NCBI RefSeq assembly: GCF_001921745.1
Contig: NZ_MRYA01000008.1
Location: forward strand, 1 to 64,000
DNA: 64,000 nucleotides
Source: Psychrobacter sp. Cmf 22.2
GTDB taxonomy: Bacteria > Pseudomonadota > Gammaproteobacteria > Pseudomonadales > Moraxellaceae
Direction of reading: 5' to 3'
Positions 48,629 to 59,815 of this stretch are shown in pieces. Numbering within the stretch: the first letter of the stretch is position 1; each line of letters begins with the position of its first letter. Below the pieces are notes generated by a model. It worked only from the letters and a program-made list of their open reading frames with translations, was not told the origin of the DNA and searched no databases. The position numbers and the translations under genes were made by a program.

Positions 48629-49975
48629 CTAAGATTGAGTAGGCGACTGAATTAACGTCTGATCATGATATTGATGGGTCATCAAATGCGCTTGAATTTG
48701 CGATATGAAATCCATTACCACAACCACCATAATCAGTAACGATGTACCGCCAAGATTGAATGGTACTCCAAATGATGATTGGATAACCATTGGCATTAAA
48801 CAAATAACCGTCATGTATATTGCACCAATAAAAGTCAATCGGTTTAATACATGATCGAGGTAACGCTGAGTTTGCTGTCCTGGGCGAATACCTGGAATAT
48901 ACGCACCACTACGCTTAAGGTTTTCTGCAACTTCACGCGGACTAAATACCAATGCCGTATAGAAATAACAGAAGAAAATAATCATCGCACCAAATAATAC
49001 AAGATACAGTGGCTGCCCAGGAGACAACACCAACGCCATATTTTGTAGTATTTTCTGAGTAAAAGTAGGATCTGTCGAATGACCGACCCACTGTCCTAAA
49101 CTTGCTGGAAACAACAATAACGAGCTAGCAAAAATAGCAGGGATAACCCCTGCCATGTTCAGCTTGAGCGGCAAATGTGACTGCTGCTGAGCATAAATTT
49201 TACGACCTTGCTGTTGTTTTTGAGCATAGTTCACTGGCACACGGCGCTGAGCTCGCTCAATATAGACAATACCAGCTGTTACCGCGACTCCCAAGACTAC
49301 AAAAATAAATAGCACAATCAAGTTCATTTGACCTTGATTGACCTGTTCAATAGATTGCGAAATCATACCTGGCGTACCAGCCACAATACTTGCAAAAATC
49401 AACATCGAAATACCGTTACCAACACCGCGTTCTGTAATTTGCTCACCTAGCCACATTAAGAACATAGCTCCTGCTACTAACGAAGTAACAGCAGGAATAT
49501 AAAAGGTAAGGCCAGTAGATAATGTTAAGTTTTGACTGATTAAGCCAGCACACATTCCTAACGACTGTACTAAGGCCAAAGCAAGTGTTCCTTGGCGGGT
49601 ATACTTGTTTAGCTTGCGTCGTCCTGCTTCACCTTCTTTTTTGAGAGCTTCAAGCGATGGTACTACCGCAGACATCATCTGTACAATAATTGATGCTGAG
49701 ATATATGGCATAATACCAAGTGCCATGATAGACATACGCTCTAATGCACCGCCTGAAAACATGTTAAACATGCTCAATATGGTATTTTCGTTACGCGAAA
49801 ACAGATCAGCTAAGTTGACAGGATTAATACCTGGTACTGGAATATGCGACCCTAAACGATAAACAATCAATGCGCCGATTAAAAATAATAAACGTGTCCA
49901 AAGCTCATCATATTTACGTATGAAAGCAAATGGATTAAGTGGTATACCAGACGATGACATTGATTGTTTTGACAC
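48629..49975 (-). CDS. secY: Protein translocase subunit SecY
   Basis: Ten-span channel of the general secretion machinery. [27 protein letters not shown] and the C-terminal cytoplasmic region with RRVPVNY are family marks. The longest frame begins at 49999 and overlaps rplO; a GTG at 49975 has GAGGAG seven bases upstream and gives an N-terminus [16 protein letters not shown] that fits the family (448 aa). ATG 49960 is a second option with no good site. Confidence 0.95.
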   Translation of the reverse strand: MSKQSMSSSGIPLNPFAFIRKYDELWTRLLFLIGALIVYRLGSHIPVPGINPVNLADLFSRNENTILSMFNMFSGGALERMSIMALGIMPYISASIIVQMMSAVVPSLEALKKEGEAGRRKLNKYTRQGTLALALVQSLGMCAGLISQNLTLSTGLTFYIPAVTSLVAGAMFLMWLGEQITERGVGNGISMLIFASIVAGTPGMISQSIEQVNQGQMNLIVLFIFVVLGVAVTAGIVYIERAQRRVPVNYAQKQQQGRKIYAQQQSHLPLKLNMAGVIPAIFASSLLLFPASLGQWVGHSTDPTFTQKILQNMALVLSPGQPLYLVLFGAMIIFFCYFYTALVFSPREVAENLKRSGAYIPGIRPGQQTQRYLDHVLNRLTFIGAIYMTVICLMPMVIQSSFGVPFNLGGTSLLIMVVVVMDFISQIQAHLMTHQYHDQTLIQSPTQS

Positions 49976-49979
49976 GTTA

Positions 49980-50420
49980 CTACTCCTCGATGCTACCACC
50001 AGCAGCTTCGATTGCTTGCTTAGCGCCTTTAGTTACTTTAATACCTTTAAAAGTATAAGCTTTAGTAACTTCGCCTGATAACATAACACGGGCACGCTTC
50101 ATATCATGACGGATAAGGTTAGCCGCTTTAAGCGTTTCTAGACTAACTACATCACCTTCAATTTTATTCAATTCAGACAGACGAACTTCAGCAGTCGTCA
50201 TTGCCATTTTACTGGTAAAACCAAATTTCGGTAGACGACGATATAAAGGCATTTGACCACCTTCAAATCCTGAGCGAATGCTAGAACCTGAACGCGATTT
50301 TTGACCTTTTACACCGCGACCGCCAGTCTTACCAAGACCTGAACCGATACCACGACCACGACGTTGGGCAGTTTTCTTTGCGCCAACACCTGGTGATAAT
50401 TCATTTAATCTAAGTCCCAT
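49980..50420 (-). CDS. rplO: 50S ribosomal protein L15
   Basis: 146 aa. [20 protein letters not shown] and the glycine-rich [20 protein letters not shown] are typical. Four bases before the secY GTG; its ATG overlaps the rpmD stop as TAATG. Confidence 0.97.
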   Translation of the reverse strand: MGLRLNELSPGVGAKKTAQRRGRGIGSGLGKTGGRGVKGQKSRSGSSIRSGFEGGQMPLYRRLPKFGFTSKMAMTTAEVRLSELNKIEGDVVSLETLKAANLIRHDMKRARVMLSGEVTKAYTFKGIKVTKGAKQAIEAAGGSIEE

Positions 50421-50599
50421 TACGCTTCCTCCACTTTTACCATGTAGTTGACGCGATTGACCATACCACGGGTTGAAGGAGTATCTTCAACTACCACACT
50501 ATGATTAATACGGCGTAAACCCAATCCTTTCAAGCTCGCTTTGTGGCTCTTTAGGCGATGGGCACCCGATTTAAATTGAGTGACTTTCATTTTTTTCAT
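50420..50599 (-). CDS. rpmD: 50S ribosomal protein L30
   Basis: 59 aa, read from the sequence. [20 protein letters not shown] at the start and the segment [20 protein letters not shown] match L30 of gammaproteobacteria. AGGTGA lies six bases upstream of the ATG. It sits between rpsE and rplO, as in E. coli. Confidence 0.95.
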   Translation of the reverse strand: MKKMKVTQFKSGAHRLKSHKASLKGLGLRRINHSVVVEDTPSTRGMVNRVNYMVKVEEA

Positions 50600-50619
50600 C
50601 GTAACTCACCTAGTTTAAG

Positions 50620-51126
50620 TTAACCCAAGATTTCGTCTACAGATTTACCACGTTTCGCTGCCATCTTCTCTGGAGTTGACATATCACGTAAACCGTTAAA
50701 CGTTGCACGAACAACATTAGCAGTATTGGTAGAACCATAACATTTGGTTAAAACATCTTTGACACCCGCAACTTCTAATACTGCACGCATTGCGCCACCA
50801 GCGATTACGCCAGTACCTTCAGATGCAGGCTGCATAAAGACTTTACTTGCACCGTGACGTGCTTTGATCGGATGATATAAAGTTGCCTCATCAAGCTCAA
50901 CAGTAATCATATTGCGTTTAGCAGCTTCTAGTGCTTTTTGAATAGCGGCTGGCACTTCACGTGCTTTACCACGACCAAAACCAACACGACCATTACCATC
51001 ACCAACTACAGTTAGTGCAGTGAATGAGAAGATACGACCACCCTTGACTACTTTTGCAACGCGATCAACAGTTACTAAACGTTCTACTAGACCATCGGTC
51101 TGTTCATTTTTATCATTTCTCGCCAT
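50620..51126 (-). CDS. rpsE: 30S ribosomal protein S5
   Basis: 168 aa. [24 protein letters not shown] is the N-terminal RNA-binding part and [23 protein letters not shown] follows; both are family marks. Spc operon, two bases after rplR. Confidence 0.98.
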   Translation of the reverse strand: MARNDKNEQTDGLVERLVTVDRVAKVVKGGRIFSFTALTVVGDGNGRVGFGRGKAREVPAAIQKALEAAKRNMITVELDEATLYHPIKARHGASKVFMQPASEGTGVIAGGAMRAVLEVAGVKDVLTKCYGSTNTANVVRATFNGLRDMSTPEKMAAKRGKSVDEILG

Positions 51127-51128
51127 GA

Positions 51129-51479
51129 TTAAAACTCCAATCCATTTTCGCGAGCTGCTTCAGCTAAAGCTTTCACTCGACCATGATATTTAAAACCACT
51201 ACGGTCAAAGGCAACTTTAGTAATACCAGCTGCTTTTGCGCGTTCTGCGATCAATTGGCCTACAGACGTCGCTGCATCAGCGTTACCAGTTGCACCTGAG
51301 CGCAAGCTGCCATCCAAGGTAGATGCCTGAGCAATCACTTCACCACCGTTAGGAGAGATAATCTGGGCATATATGTGCTTCGGCGTGCGGTTAACCGTTA
51401 GACGATGAACGCCCAAAAAACGGATATGCGCGCGGGTTTTTTTAGCTCGACGCAGACGAGCTGCTTTTTTATCAAACAT
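51129..51479 (-). CDS. rplR: 50S ribosomal protein L18
   Basis: 116 aa. [20 protein letters not shown] at the start and [28 protein letters not shown] at the end. Binds 5S rRNA with L5 and L25. Spc operon. Confidence 0.97.
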   Translation of the reverse strand: MFDKKAARLRRAKKTRAHIRFLGVHRLTVNRTPKHIYAQIISPNGGEVIAQASTLDGSLRSGATGNADAATSVGQLIAERAKAAGITKVAFDRSGFKYHGRVKALAEAARENGLEF

Positions 51480-51490
51480 TTCAACTCACC

Positions 51491-52024
51491 TTATTTTTTC
51501 TTAGCTTCTTTACGAACGATACGCTCGTCGCTATAACGAATACCTTTACCTTTGTAAGGCTCTGGTGGGCGGAAACCACGGATATTAGCTGCTGCTTGAC
51601 CAAGCTGCTGTTTATTGTTTGATTTTAAAACAATCTCAGTTTGCGTTGGAGTCTCAGCTGATACACCTTCAGGTAACGTATACTCTACTGGATGCGAGTA
51701 ACCAACATTCAGGGTCACTTTACTACCAGTAGCTTGTGCACGATAACCAACACCAATCAACTGAAGACGTTTTTCAAAACCTTCGTTGACGCCTATAACA
51801 TAGTTGTTAATTAAGGCGCGCATAGTGCCAGTATGCATCATAGCTTCTTTTGAATCGACTGTAGGTGAGAGAATGATATTATCATCTTCCTGTTTCAGCT
51901 CGACCAATTCATGCAGGCGTAAAGACATAGTGCCATTTTTGCCTTTAACTTCGACCTGCCGATCGTTCAAAGTAACGCTTACACCACTAGGTAGCGTCAC
52001 TGGGGCTTTAGCCACACGAGACAT
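51491..52024 (-). CDS. rplF: 50S ribosomal protein L6
   Basis: 177 aa. [15 protein letters not shown] at the start and [24 protein letters not shown] at the end. Spc operon. It is preceded by an unusual 194-base gap that contains a terminator-like hairpin (52062-52093). Confidence 0.97.
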   Translation of the reverse strand: MSRVAKAPVTLPSGVSVTLNDRQVEVKGKNGTMSLRLHELVELKQEDDNIILSPTVDSKEAMMHTGTMRALINNYVIGVNEGFEKRLQLIGVGYRAQATGSKVTLNVGYSHPVEYTLPEGVSAETPTQTEIVLKSNNKQQLGQAAANIRGFRPPEPYKGKGIRYSDERIVRKEAKKK

Positions 52025-52061
52025 AGGAATATTCCTTGAAAAATTAAAACTTATATTAGCG

Positions 52062-52093
52062 AAAAAACTAACAGGCTAAAAAGCCTGCTAGTT
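52062..52093 (-). terminator. Terminator-like hairpin inside the spc operon (rpsH-rplF)
   Basis: On the minus strand AACTAGCAGGCT (52082-52093) pairs with AGCCTGTTAGTT (52066-52077), one G-U pair, TTTT loop, then TTTT. It has every feature of an intrinsic terminator, oriented with the operon, about 40 bases before rplF. It can only be partial, or bypassed, or regulated, since rplF to rpmJ must be expressed; a promoter between it and rplF is not obvious. Confidence 0.75.
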
Positions 52094-52218
52094 TAGCATA
52101 ATTGATCCAGTTTAACACCATCCAATTTTTGTAAAATTGTCAGGTACTTAATTTGAATTATCTTTTGTAGATTAATAAAACTAAGTAGGATTCAAATAGG
52201 TTTTATCGTTACGTTGTT

Positions 52219-52617
52219 TTATGCAACAAATGCAACAATTTCACCACCAATACCAGCAGCGCGAGCAGCACGATCACTCATGATGCCTTGACTGGTTGAT
52301 ACGATAGCAACGCCCATACCTTGTTTAACAGTAGGGATAGCGTCTTTGCCGCGATGCTGGCGTAAACCAGGACGACTATAACGCTGAATAGTTTCGATGA
52401 CAGCGCGGCCTTCGAAATACTTTAATTCAATAGTAAGTGTCGCTTTGTTGTTGTCTTCTTCAGTGACAACAGCACTAGCAACGTAACCTTCGTTAACTAA
52501 TAAATCAGCAATTGATTTACGTAGTTTTGAGCTTGGCATCGCTACGGATACTTTATTAGCCATTTGTGCGTTACGGATACGGGTTAGCATATCTCCAACG
52601 GTATCTTGCATACTCAT
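52219..52617 (-). CDS. rpsH: 30S ribosomal protein S8
   Basis: 132 aa. [20 protein letters not shown] at the start and [22 protein letters not shown] at the end. In E. coli S8 is the repressor of the spc operon. ATG 52611 (MQDT) is a minor alternative to the chosen start. Confidence 0.97.
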   Translation of the reverse strand: MSMQDTVGDMLTRIRNAQMANKVSVAMPSSKLRKSIADLLVNEGYVASAVVTEEDNNKATLTIELKYFEGRAVIETIQRYSRPGLRQHRGKDAIPTVKQGMGVAIVSTSQGIMSDRAARAAGIGGEIVAFVA

Positions 52618-52628
52618 GTAATTACCCC

Positions 52629-52934
52629 TTACCAGCTTGCTTTACGAACACCAGGCACATCGCCTTGCATGACTCGCTCACGCAACATATTGCGTGATAA
52701 GCCAAACTTACGGAAGTAGCCATGAGGACGACCGGTGATAGCACAACGATTGCGCAGACGTACTGGCGATGAATTACGTGGTAGGGCTTGTAGCTCTAAC
52801 ATTGCATCCATACGCTCTTCGTCACTTGCATTCATATCACTGATGGTTTCTTTTAACTTAATACGCTTTTCTGCATATTTAGCAACCATTTTTTCGCGCT
52901 TTAATTCGCGGTTAATCATGCTCTTTTTTGCCAT
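52629..52934 (-). CDS. rpsN: 30S ribosomal protein S14
   Basis: 101 aa, the long zinc-free form (C-): [20 protein letters not shown] at the start and [21 protein letters not shown] near the end, with a single cysteine. Spc operon. Confidence 0.98.
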   Translation of the reverse strand: MAKKSMINRELKREKMVAKYAEKRIKLKETISDMNASDEERMDAMLELQALPRNSSPVRLRNRCAITGRPHGYFRKFGLSRNMLRERVMQGDVPGVRKASW

Positions 52935-52946
52935 AACGTCTTTACC

Positions 52947-53489
52947 TTATTTAAATGGGAAGCCGAATGCTTTAAGTAACGCACGACCTTCTTCATCAGT
53001 ACCAGCTGACGTAGTGATAGTCACATCCATACCACGGATACGATCAATCTTATCAAAGTCTACTTCTGGGAATACGATTTGCTCTTTGATACCCAATGAG
53101 TAATTACCACGTCCGTCAAAAGCTTTAGGTGAAAAACCACGGAAATCGCGAATACGAGGAATTGCAATGGCAATCAGACGATCTAAAAATTCGTACATTT
53201 GCTCACCGCGTAGCGTTACTTTACAGCCGATCGGCCATTCTTCACGAATTTTAAAGCCAGCTACTGACTTGCGCGCTTTGGTGACAACAGGCTTTTGACC
53301 AGCAATCGCGGTCATATCAGATACAGCACCTTCAAGCAATTTCTTGTCTTGAGACGCACCGCCTACACCCATATTAAGTGTGACTTTAGTGATTTTAGGC
53401 ACTTGCATCACATTGTCTAAACCAAGCTCTTCTTTTATTTGCTGCTTTAGTTTATCGTTATATAAAGATTTTAATCTTGCCATTACCAT
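52947..53489 (-). CDS. rplE: 50S ribosomal protein L5
   Basis: 180 aa. [19 protein letters not shown] is the family N-terminus; a preceding Met-Val is included because AAGG sits five bases before that first ATG; ATG 53483 is the alternative. [15 protein letters not shown] and [22 protein letters not shown] segments are clear. Binds 5S rRNA. Confidence 0.97.
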   Translation of the reverse strand: MVMARLKSLYNDKLKQQIKEELGLDNVMQVPKITKVTLNMGVGGASQDKKLLEGAVSDMTAIAGQKPVVTKARKSVAGFKIREEWPIGCKVTLRGEQMYEFLDRLIAIAIPRIRDFRGFSPKAFDGRGNYSLGIKEQIVFPEVDFDKIDRIRGMDVTITTSAGTDEEGRALLKAFGFPFK

Positions 53490-53504
53490 TACACCCTTAG
53501 TGTC

Positions 53505-53822
53505 TTACGCAGTCGCCACTACTTCACCATTCGAACGATAGACGCGTTGTTTTTTGCCGTCTTCGCCGAATTGATAAGCAATACGGTCTGCTTTTTGGGT
53601 TTGCGCATTTAAGATTGCGACATTTGAAATATGCAAAAAAGCTTCTTGCTTAACGATGCCACCTTCAATACCAGTCGCCTGATTTGGCTTCTGATGTTTA
53701 GTAACAATGTTAATGCCTTCTACTTTAATACGATCATTTTTTACAGCTTGTACAGTACCTTGTTTGCCTTTATCTTTACCAGCAATCACGATAACTGTAT
53801 CGCCTTTACGTAATTTTGACAT
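53505..53822 (-). CDS. rplX: 50S ribosomal protein L24
   Basis: 105 aa with an N-terminal KOW motif ([19 protein letters not shown]) that starts large-subunit assembly. Between rplN and rplE in the spc operon. Confidence 0.97.
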   Translation of the reverse strand: MSKLRKGDTVIVIAGKDKGKQGTVQAVKNDRIKVEGINIVTKHQKPNQATGIEGGIVKQEAFLHISNVAILNAQTQKADRIAYQFGEDGKKQRVYRSNGEVVATA

Positions 53823-53830
53823 GGATTACC

Positions 53831-54199
53831 TCACAATACTTCTGGTGCTAGTGATACAATTTTCATAAACTGATCACCACGTAGTTCACGAGTTACCGGT
53901 CCAAAAATACGAGTTGCAATCGGTGCCTTGTTTTGGTTGAGCAATACCGCAGCATTGTCATCAAAACGTAGAACTGAACCATCAGGACGACGAACGCCTT
54001 TTTTGGTACGTACAACTACTGCATTCATCACGTCGCCTTTTTTAACACGACCACGAGGAATGGCTTCTTTAACCGTTACTTTAATAATGTCGCCAACTGA
54101 TGCATAACGACGATGAGATCCACCCAGTACTTTAATGCACTGAACTCGCCTTGCACCGCTATTGTCTGCAACTTCCAGCATTGACTCAACCTGAATCAT
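53831..54199 (-). CDS. rplN: 50S ribosomal protein L14
   Basis: 122 aa. [20 protein letters not shown] at the start and VSLAPEVL at the end. The frame can extend to 54214, but MIQVE is the universal start of L14. First gene of the spc operon, preceded by its own promoter. Confidence 0.97.
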   Translation of the reverse strand: MIQVESMLEVADNSGARRVQCIKVLGGSHRRYASVGDIIKVTVKEAIPRGRVKKGDVMNAVVVRTKKGVRRPDGSVLRFDDNAAVLLNQNKAPIATRIFGPVTRELRGDQFMKIVSLAPEVL

Positions 54200-54346
54200 A
54201 GCGTTACTCCACACGTATGAGCAAAAAAACCAGTTGCTGCCGCTAGCACAGTATGAGTAGTCGGCATTTTAATGTAAATAGCCGCACCTAACCCTTAATG
54301 TGAGTGATATACGACGGGCGCAATCAGCATCCTTAAAAAGGCGGCT

Positions 54347-54375
54347 ATTTTAACAGCTTCTGGCCTTTAATGCAA
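54347..54375 (-). promoter_or_regulatory. Spc-operon promoter
   Basis: On the minus strand TTGCAT (54370-54375) and TAAAAT (54347-54352) are 17 bp apart, followed by a GC-rich AGCCGCC. It is about 140 bases upstream of rplN, in the gap between the S10 and spc operons. No terminator for rpsQ is clear in the gap. Confidence 0.65.
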
Positions 54376-54380
54376 TTTAC

Positions 54381-54656
54381 TTAGATTTTTTCTACTTTTT
54401 CAACCACATCAACTAAAGTCCAAGACTTAGTTTTTGAGATTGGACGCGTTTCTTTGATGCGGACAAGGTCGCCTTGTTGGCAAACATTATTCTCATCATG
54501 GGCTTTGATTTTCGTAGAACGACGAAGCTGCTTGCCATACAAAGGATGACGAACTAGACGCTCAATCAAAACCGTGATGGACTTATCCATCTTGTCGCTG
54601 ACAACTCGTCCTGTCAATACGCTAGCATTAGTAGCTGTTTGATTGTTATCGTTCAT
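54381..54656 (-). CDS. rpsQ: 30S ribosomal protein S17
   Basis: 91 aa. [20 protein letters not shown] and [18 protein letters not shown] are typical, after about 13 polar residues. Last gene of the S10 operon; it overlaps rpmC by four bases. Confidence 0.97.
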   Translation of the reverse strand: MNDNNQTATNASVLTGRVVSDKMDKSITVLIERLVRHPLYGKQLRRSTKIKAHDENNVCQQGDLVRIKETRPISKTKSWTLVDVVEKVEKI

Positions 54657-54850
54657 GAGTCGCCTCGTTGTTTCTCGTTAATCAAAGTCTGAATCTGAGC
54701 AATCGTACGACGATTGCCTCTGACTTCATGGGTATTACCCAACTGACCAGTTGCTTTAGCCATACGAATACGGAAAGCATCAAGTTGCTTTTCATCAAGT
54801 AACTGGGTCAGTTCTTCTAATGATTTATCACGTAATTCACTGATCTTCAT
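54653..54850 (-). CDS. rpmC: 50S ribosomal protein L29
   Basis: 65 aa. [20 protein letters not shown] at the start and [15 protein letters not shown] near the end. Its ATG overlaps the rplP stop (TAATG). Located at the peptide exit of the large subunit. Confidence 0.97.
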   Translation of the reverse strand: MKISELRDKSLEELTQLLDEKQLDAFRIRMAKATGQLGNTHEVRGNRRTIAQIQTLINEKQRGDS

Positions 54851-55263
54851 TACATTATCGTCCGCTTAACAATGGTAGTTTTAAAGGGCAGTTTTGCTGC
54901 AGCAAGCGTTAAGGCATCGCGAGCAAGCTCTTCTGAGACCCCTTCGATTTCATATAGCACTTTACCAGGCTTGATTTCGCATACCCAATACTCGACAGGA
55001 CCTTTACCTTTACCCATACGTACTTCTAATGGCTTGTTAGTAATTGGTTTGTCTGGGAATACACGGATCCAAATCTTACCACCACGTTTAATCTTACGAG
55101 TAATGGTACGGCGTGCTGCTTCAATTTGACGAGCTGTCATACGACCACGCGTCAATGATTTTAGACCAATTTGTCCGAATGCAACGGTGCTTCCACGATG
55201 AGCGAGCCCAGTGTTACGACCTTTGTGCATTTTACGAAACTTGGTACGTTTTGGCTGTAACAT
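54850..55263 (-). CDS. rplP: 50S ribosomal protein L16
   Basis: 137 aa. [20 protein letters not shown] at the start; the segment [20 protein letters not shown] and the C-terminal [10 protein letters not shown] are family marks. Overlaps rpmC by one base. Confidence 0.98.
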   Translation of the reverse strand: MLQPKRTKFRKMHKGRNTGLAHRGSTVAFGQIGLKSLTRGRMTARQIEAARRTITRKIKRGGKIWIRVFPDKPITNKPLEVRMGKGKGPVEYWVCEIKPGKVLYEIEGVSEELARDALTLAAAKLPFKTTIVKRTIM

Positions 55264-55266
55264 AGT

Positions 55267-55989
55267 TTAACCTCTGTCTGAGTTTCGACGGTTTCCACGG
55301 CCACGGCGTTTTGGCGCACGAGGCTTCTCTTCATTGACGGGATTATACACACTGTTCATACCGTCAAGGATCTCTCCGCGGAAAATCCAAACTTTAACAC
55401 CGATGGTGCCGTAAGTTGTCTCTGCACGAATTGACGCATAGTCAATATCAGCACGGAGTGTATGCAATGGCACACGACCTTCACGGTACCATTCAGTACG
55501 AGCAATTTCAGCACCGCCAAGACGGCCAGACAGCTCAACTTTAATACCTTTAGCACCAGAACGCATGCTGTTTTGTACAGCGCGCTTCATCGCACGACGG
55601 AACATAACACGGCGCTCAAGCTGGCTACCAATACCGTCTGCTACCAAACGTGCGTCAAGATCAGGCGATGTGATTTCTTCAATGTTGACCTGAGCAGGTA
55701 CGCCCATAATTTTGGTCAATTCTTTTTGAAGTCTTTCAATATCTTCGCCTTTTTTACCAATCACAATGCCAGGACGCGCAGTAGAGATTGTAATCTTAGC
55801 AGCACCAGTAGGACGCTCGATCATGATGTTACTGATCATAGCATTGTCTAGCTTTTTGCGAAGATACTCACGAACTTGGATATCGTTAATCAGGTATTCT
55901 GAGTATTGTTTAGGGTTAGCATACCAATTTGCATTATGCTTTTTTACAACACCAAGACGAATTCCGATTGGATGTACTTTTTGACCCAT
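55267..55989 (-). CDS. rpsC: 30S ribosomal protein S3
   Basis: 240 aa. [20 protein letters not shown] at the start, a KH domain ([20 protein letters not shown]), and a C-terminal part with [14 protein letters not shown]. The tail is basic ([11 protein letters not shown]). Confidence 0.98.
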   Translation of the reverse strand: MGQKVHPIGIRLGVVKKHNANWYANPKQYSEYLINDIQVREYLRKKLDNAMISNIMIERPTGAAKITISTARPGIVIGKKGEDIERLQKELTKIMGVPAQVNIEEITSPDLDARLVADGIGSQLERRVMFRRAMKRAVQNSMRSGAKGIKVELSGRLGGAEIARTEWYREGRVPLHTLRADIDYASIRAETTYGTIGVKVWIFRGEILDGMNSVYNPVNEEKPRAPKRRGRGNRRNSDRG

Positions 55990-55992
55990 AAC

Positions 55993-56322
55993 TTATTCTC
56001 CTACCTTTATAGTAATGTGACAGGTACGCTTACTGATACGATCAGCACGACCTTTGGCACGTGGTAGGATACGCTTTAGCGTAATGCCTTCATCGACGTA
56101 AATAGTAGCGACTTTCAGGTCGTCAATATCTAAGCCATGATTGTGTTCGGCATTGGCGATGGCTGAGTTAAGGCATTTCTTAACAAACACAGCGCCTTTT
56201 TTATTGCTATACGTTAGGATATCCAAAGCACGCTCAATAGATTTGCCGCGAACTTCATCAGCAACGAGTCTAACTTTTTGTGCCGATATGGCGGCACCGC
56301 GTAATTTTGCAGTTACTTCCAT
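55993..56322 (-). CDS. rplV: 50S ribosomal protein L22
   Basis: 109 aa. [20 protein letters not shown] at the start and [20 protein letters not shown] at the end. The frame extends to 56394 inside rpsS, but AAGG lies eight bases before ATG 56322 and the family starts there. Confidence 0.97.
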   Translation of the reverse strand: MEVTAKLRGAAISAQKVRLVADEVRGKSIERALDILTYSNKKGAVFVKKCLNSAIANAEHNHGLDIDDLKVATIYVDEGITLKRILPRAKGRADRISKRTCHITIKVGE

Positions 56323-56332
56323 GGTAAGCACC

Positions 56333-56608
56333 TTATCTCTTAGCTTTTTTGTCAATGCCATGACCACGATACGTACGTGTCGGGGCAAATTCACCTAGTT
56401 TATGACCAACCATCTGCTCACTTACGATAACCGGTACATGAGTACGGCCGTTATGAACAGATAAGGTTAGGCCAACCATTTGTGGCAGAATCATCGAGCG
56501 GCGCGACCAAGTTTTAATGGGTTTGCGTGAGTTGGTGTCAATAGCATTCTCAACTTTGGCAAACAGATGCGCGTCTATGAATGGACCTTTTTTCAATGAA
56601 CGAGGCAT
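56333..56608 (-). CDS. rpsS: 30S ribosomal protein S19
   Basis: 91 aa. [20 protein letters not shown] at the start; [20 protein letters not shown] near the end. S10 operon, between rplB and rplV. Confidence 0.98.
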   Translation of the reverse strand: MPRSLKKGPFIDAHLFAKVENAIDTNSRKPIKTWSRRSMILPQMVGLTLSVHNGRTHVPVIVSEQMVGHKLGEFAPTRTYRGHGIDKKAKR

Positions 56609-56620
56609 GAGATTCTTCCT

Positions 56621-57451
56621 TTATTTCTTCTTGGCGCGACGGCGACGGATGATCATATTGTCAGTACGCTTATTATGACGCGTTTTCAGTCCTTTAGACT
56701 TCTGACCCCAAGGGCTAGTTGGATGGCGCCCTTTATTACGACCTTCACCACCACCATGTGGGTGATCAACTGGGTTCATCGCAACACCACGAACCGTAGG
56801 ACGAACACCGCGCCAACGTGAAGCACCAGCTTTACCAAGTGATTTCAGGTTGTTTTCAGTGTTAGAGACTTCACCGATAACTGCACGACAATTAACATGC
56901 ACACGGCGAGTTTCACCAGAACGCATACGAAGAATCGCATAAATACCATCACGACCTAGTAACTGTACACTTGCACCCGCAGAACGAGCCATCTGTGCAC
57001 CTTTACCGATTTTAAGCTCGATATTGTGAATCACAGTACCCAATGGGATGTTTTTTAACGGTAGGCAATTACCTGGGCGAATTGGTGAAGTTTCACCTGA
57101 CATTACTGTATCACCAACTGCTTGTTTTTTAGCAGCGATGATGTAACGACGTTCGCCATCAGCGTATTTAAGTAATGCAATATGTGCAGTACGGTTAGGA
57201 TCGTATTCGATACGCTCTACAGTAGCTGGAATATTGTCTTTAGTACGCTTAAAGTCAATAATACGATAATGATGCTTATGACCACCGCCAACGTGACGAG
57301 TCGTTATGCGACCATTGTTATTACGACCACCTGACTTACTTTTTGATTCGACAAGTGCTGCATAAGGACGACCTTTGTAAAGGTGTGGATGCACCACTTT
57401 TTCAACAAAACGACGGCCTGGTGATGTTGGCTTTGCTTTTACGATAGGCAT
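56621..57451 (-). CDS. rplB: 50S ribosomal protein L2
   Basis: 276 aa. [20 protein letters not shown] at the start, [20 protein letters not shown], and the peptidyl-transferase-proximal [17 protein letters not shown] with the conserved His. S10 operon. Confidence 0.98.
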   Translation of the reverse strand: MPIVKAKPTSPGRRFVEKVVHPHLYKGRPYAALVESKSKSGGRNNNGRITTRHVGGGHKHHYRIIDFKRTKDNIPATVERIEYDPNRTAHIALLKYADGERRYIIAAKKQAVGDTVMSGETSPIRPGNCLPLKNIPLGTVIHNIELKIGKGAQMARSAGASVQLLGRDGIYAILRMRSGETRRVHVNCRAVIGEVSNTENNLKSLGKAGASRWRGVRPTVRGVAMNPVDHPHGGGEGRNKGRHPTSPWGQKSKGLKTRHNKRTDNMIIRRRRAKKK

Positions 57452-57462
57452 GATTGTAATCC

Positions 57463-57813
57463 TTATTCGTTGTTCGCTGTTTCACTAGTAGATTCAGTCG
57501 CGCTTGCAACTTCTTCACCAGCATCAGCCATTTGTACATCTTGACCAGCTTTTAAGGTAACATAGGCTTTTTTATAGTCGTTACGACGGCCGATACTTTT
57601 ACCAAAACGCTTTGTCTTACCTTTAACATTCAAAGTGTTCACTTTTGTAACTTCAACACCTTCAAACATCAACTCAACTGCTTTCTTGACTTCAAGCTTA
57701 GTAGCGTTAGAGTCAACTTTAAATACCTGTACACCAAGTGAGTCACCAAGCATTTGAGATTTTTCTGAGAAGACAGGCCCTCTTAAGACCTGATAAAGTC
57801 TTGCGTTATTCAT
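57463..57813 (-). CDS. rplW: 50S ribosomal protein L23
   Basis: 116 aa, with a C-terminal extension of about 15 acidic/Ser/Thr residues after the usual end near [10 protein letters not shown]. Core marks are GPVFSEKS and [20 protein letters not shown]. It docks signal recognition particle and trigger factor at the exit tunnel. Overlaps rplD by four bases. Confidence 0.95.
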   Translation of the reverse strand: MNNARLYQVLRGPVFSEKSQMLGDSLGVQVFKVDSNATKLEVKKAVELMFEGVEVTKVNTLNVKGKTKRFGKSIGRRNDYKKAYVTLKAGQDVQMADAGEEVASATESTSETANNE

Positions 57814-58412
57814 GCTAGTGCTTCCTCAAATTGTTTCGCAGCTTCAACTGACATGACCACTTTATCAAATGCGATCAAACTCACTGGATCCACTTCAGAT
57901 GTACCTAGTACATTGACATGTGGAATGTTGCGAGCGGCTAAGTATAAGTTTTCGTCAACTTCTTTAGTAACGATAAGTGCACGAGGTGCATTTAGTTCAC
58001 TTAACTTTGCAATCAGCTCTTTGGTCTTAGGAGCAGAGATACTTAACTCTTCAACCAATATCAGACGCTCTTGACGTACCAATTCGGCTAAGATGCACTG
58101 CATAGCACCGCGATACATTTTGCGGTTAACTTTTTGTGACCAGTCTTGTGGTTTTGCAGCAAATGCACGACCACCAGAACGCCAGATTGGACTACGAATA
58201 GAACCTGCACGAGCGCGACCAGTACCTTTTTGGCGCCATGGCTTGATGCCACCGCCAGAAACTTCGGCACGGGTCTTTTGCGCACGTGTACCTTGACGAG
58301 CACCTGCAAGATATGCAGTGACGACTTGATGCACTAATGCTTCGTTGAATTCACGACCAAAAGCCGTATCAGAAAGCTCAACCGCCGCACCTGTAACTGT
58401 TTTTAAATCCAC
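57810..58412 (-). CDS. rplD: 50S ribosomal protein L4
   Basis: 200 aa. [38 protein letters not shown] loop (about residues 37-70) is clear. In E. coli L4 represses its own S10 operon by binding the leader; the leader at 59427-59711 here is structured, so the same control is plausible. Confidence 0.97.
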   Translation of the reverse strand: MDLKTVTGAAVELSDTAFGREFNEALVHQVVTAYLAGARQGTRAQKTRAEVSGGGIKPWRQKGTGRARAGSIRSPIWRSGGRAFAAKPQDWSQKVNRKMYRGAMQCILAELVRQERLILVEELSISAPKTKELIAKLSELNAPRALIVTKEVDENLYLAARNIPHVNVLGTSEVDPVSLIAFDKVVMSVEAAKQFEEALA

Positions 58413-58426
58413 GTTAATCCCCTTGC

Positions 58427-59065
58427 TTAGGCTTTGATTGACGGACGTACGATAACGTCGCCACCGGTGGCACCTGGGATAGCACCCTTGATGACAAGTA
58501 ACCCTTTTTCGGCATCAACCGAAACCACTTCTAGGCCTTGAACGGTGACACGTTTGTTACCCATCTGACCTGGCATCTTTTTGCCTTTGAATACTTTACC
58601 TGGTGACTGGTTCTGACCAGTTGAACCAAGGGCACGATGAGATACTGAGTTACCATGAGTGGCATCTTGCATGCTAAAGTTGTGACGCTTTACGCCGCCC
58701 TGAAAGCCTTTACCTTTACTCTGTCCTGTGACATCAACCATCTGACCTTGTTCAAACAAGTCAGCTAGGATCTCACCACCAATCTCACGACCTTCAAGAT
58801 CGCTATCATTGGCACGAAATTCCCAAACACCACGACCAGCTTTAACGCCAGCCTTTGCGAAGTGACCTTTCTGTGCGGCTGTTACGCGGCTGTCACGACG
58901 AGTACCTGTGGTGATTTGAATGGCTTGATAGCCATCTACATCAGTATTTTTTAATTGAGTAATGCGGTTTGCACTAACCTCAATCACTGTTACAGGGATA
59001 GAGGCACCTGTTTCAGTGAAGATACGGGTCATGCCGCATTTTTTACCGACTAAACCGATCGCCAT
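58427..59065 (-). CDS. rplC: 50S ribosomal protein L3
   Basis: 212 aa. [20 protein letters not shown] at the start; [20 protein letters not shown] is the conserved peptidyl-transferase-proximal loop including the Gln methylated by PrmB in E. coli. S10 operon. Confidence 0.98.
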   Translation of the reverse strand: MAIGLVGKKCGMTRIFTETGASIPVTVIEVSANRITQLKNTDVDGYQAIQITTGTRRDSRVTAAQKGHFAKAGVKAGRGVWEFRANDSDLEGREIGGEILADLFEQGQMVDVTGQSKGKGFQGGVKRHNFSMQDATHGNSVSHRALGSTGQNQSPGKVFKGKKMPGQMGNKRVTVQGLEVVSVDAEKGLLVIKGAIPGATGGDVIVRPSIKA

Positions 59066-59114
59066 TTTAGACCTCTTTATATCTTATATTAATGAGTTGG
59101 GCGTTTAATATGCA

Positions 59115-59426
59115 TTAACCCAAAGCAATTTGAACGTCAACGCCCGCCGCTAAGTCTAACTTCATTAACGCGTCCACAGTTTTGTCAGTAGGCTGAACAA
59201 TATCAACCATACGCTTGTGAGTACGAATTTCGTACTGATCACGAGCATCTTTGTTGACGTGTGGCGAGGTTAGAACGTTGAAGCGCTCAATGCGAGTCGG
59301 CAACGGTACAGGACCACAAACTTGCGCACCGGTGCGCTTTGCAGTATCGACGATCTCTTGTGCAGATTGATCAATCAAACGATGATCAAAAGACTTAAGA
59401 CGGATACGGATTCTCTGGTTAGCCAT
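59115..59426 (-). CDS. rpsJ: 30S ribosomal protein S10
   Basis: 103 aa. [20 protein letters not shown] at the start, [20 protein letters not shown], and [21 protein letters not shown]. Also the antitermination factor NusE. First gene of the S10 operon. Confidence 0.98.
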   Translation of the reverse strand: MANQRIRIRLKSFDHRLIDQSAQEIVDTAKRTGAQVCGPVPLPTRIERFNVLTSPHVNKDARDQYEIRTHKRMVDIVQPTDKTVDALMKLDLAAGVDVQIALG

Positions 59427-59711
59427 GCCAGCAAGCTCCTAATATGTGCTTTGATCATTCTTGCTTTGCAAGTAAATGAGCAAAAGCCGTTTGGTTAAAT
59501 ATTCACTTAAAGCGGCCTTCTGTTCTTAACCAGAATGAGTTCTTTAGCGGAACTTATAGCGTGCTAAAAGCAAAATAGTTTAAAGCCCCGCCAACCCTCC
59601 TATTCGTATAGAGGTCAGCAAAGGCATAATGAAATAGTGCTAGAAACGATGCTCTAGCTGTCATAGCGCCAGCTGTTTTATGGGCTGCGCGTATATAATT
59701 CAGTGGTGTGT
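59427..59711 (-). promoter_or_regulatory. S10-operon leader
   Basis: About 280 bases of untranslated leader between the S10 promoter and rpsJ. Hairpins on the minus strand: AGTTC/GAACT (59538-59554); a GCCG/CGGC-closed structure (59486-59516) followed by TTTT, terminator-like; and CTTGC/GCAAG (59460-59472). L4 represses by attenuation at this place in E. coli and many gammaproteobacteria; here it is inferred from position and the T-run hairpin. Confidence 0.5.
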
Positions 59712-59739
59712 ATTATACAGAGTATTTATCTGATTGCAA
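59712..59739 (-). promoter_or_regulatory. S10-operon promoter
   Basis: On the minus strand TTGCAA (59734-59739), 16-bp spacer, perfect TATAAT (59712-59717). It is about 290 bases upstream of rpsJ and 77 bases past the rng stop. No stronger candidate is nearby. Confidence 0.78.
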
Positions 59740-59815
59740 GTCTCTTATAAAAACGTCCTTTATGAAAATAACGCTTTTAAATTATGGAAAGCTAAAATAA
59801 TATTTTAGGTAACAC

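Noticed and set aside
54276..54350. Inverted repeat AAATAGCCGC / GCGGCTATTT before rplN as an RNA hairpin
   Set aside because: One arm overlaps the -10 box of the spc promoter, so it would not be fully transcribed from that promoter.
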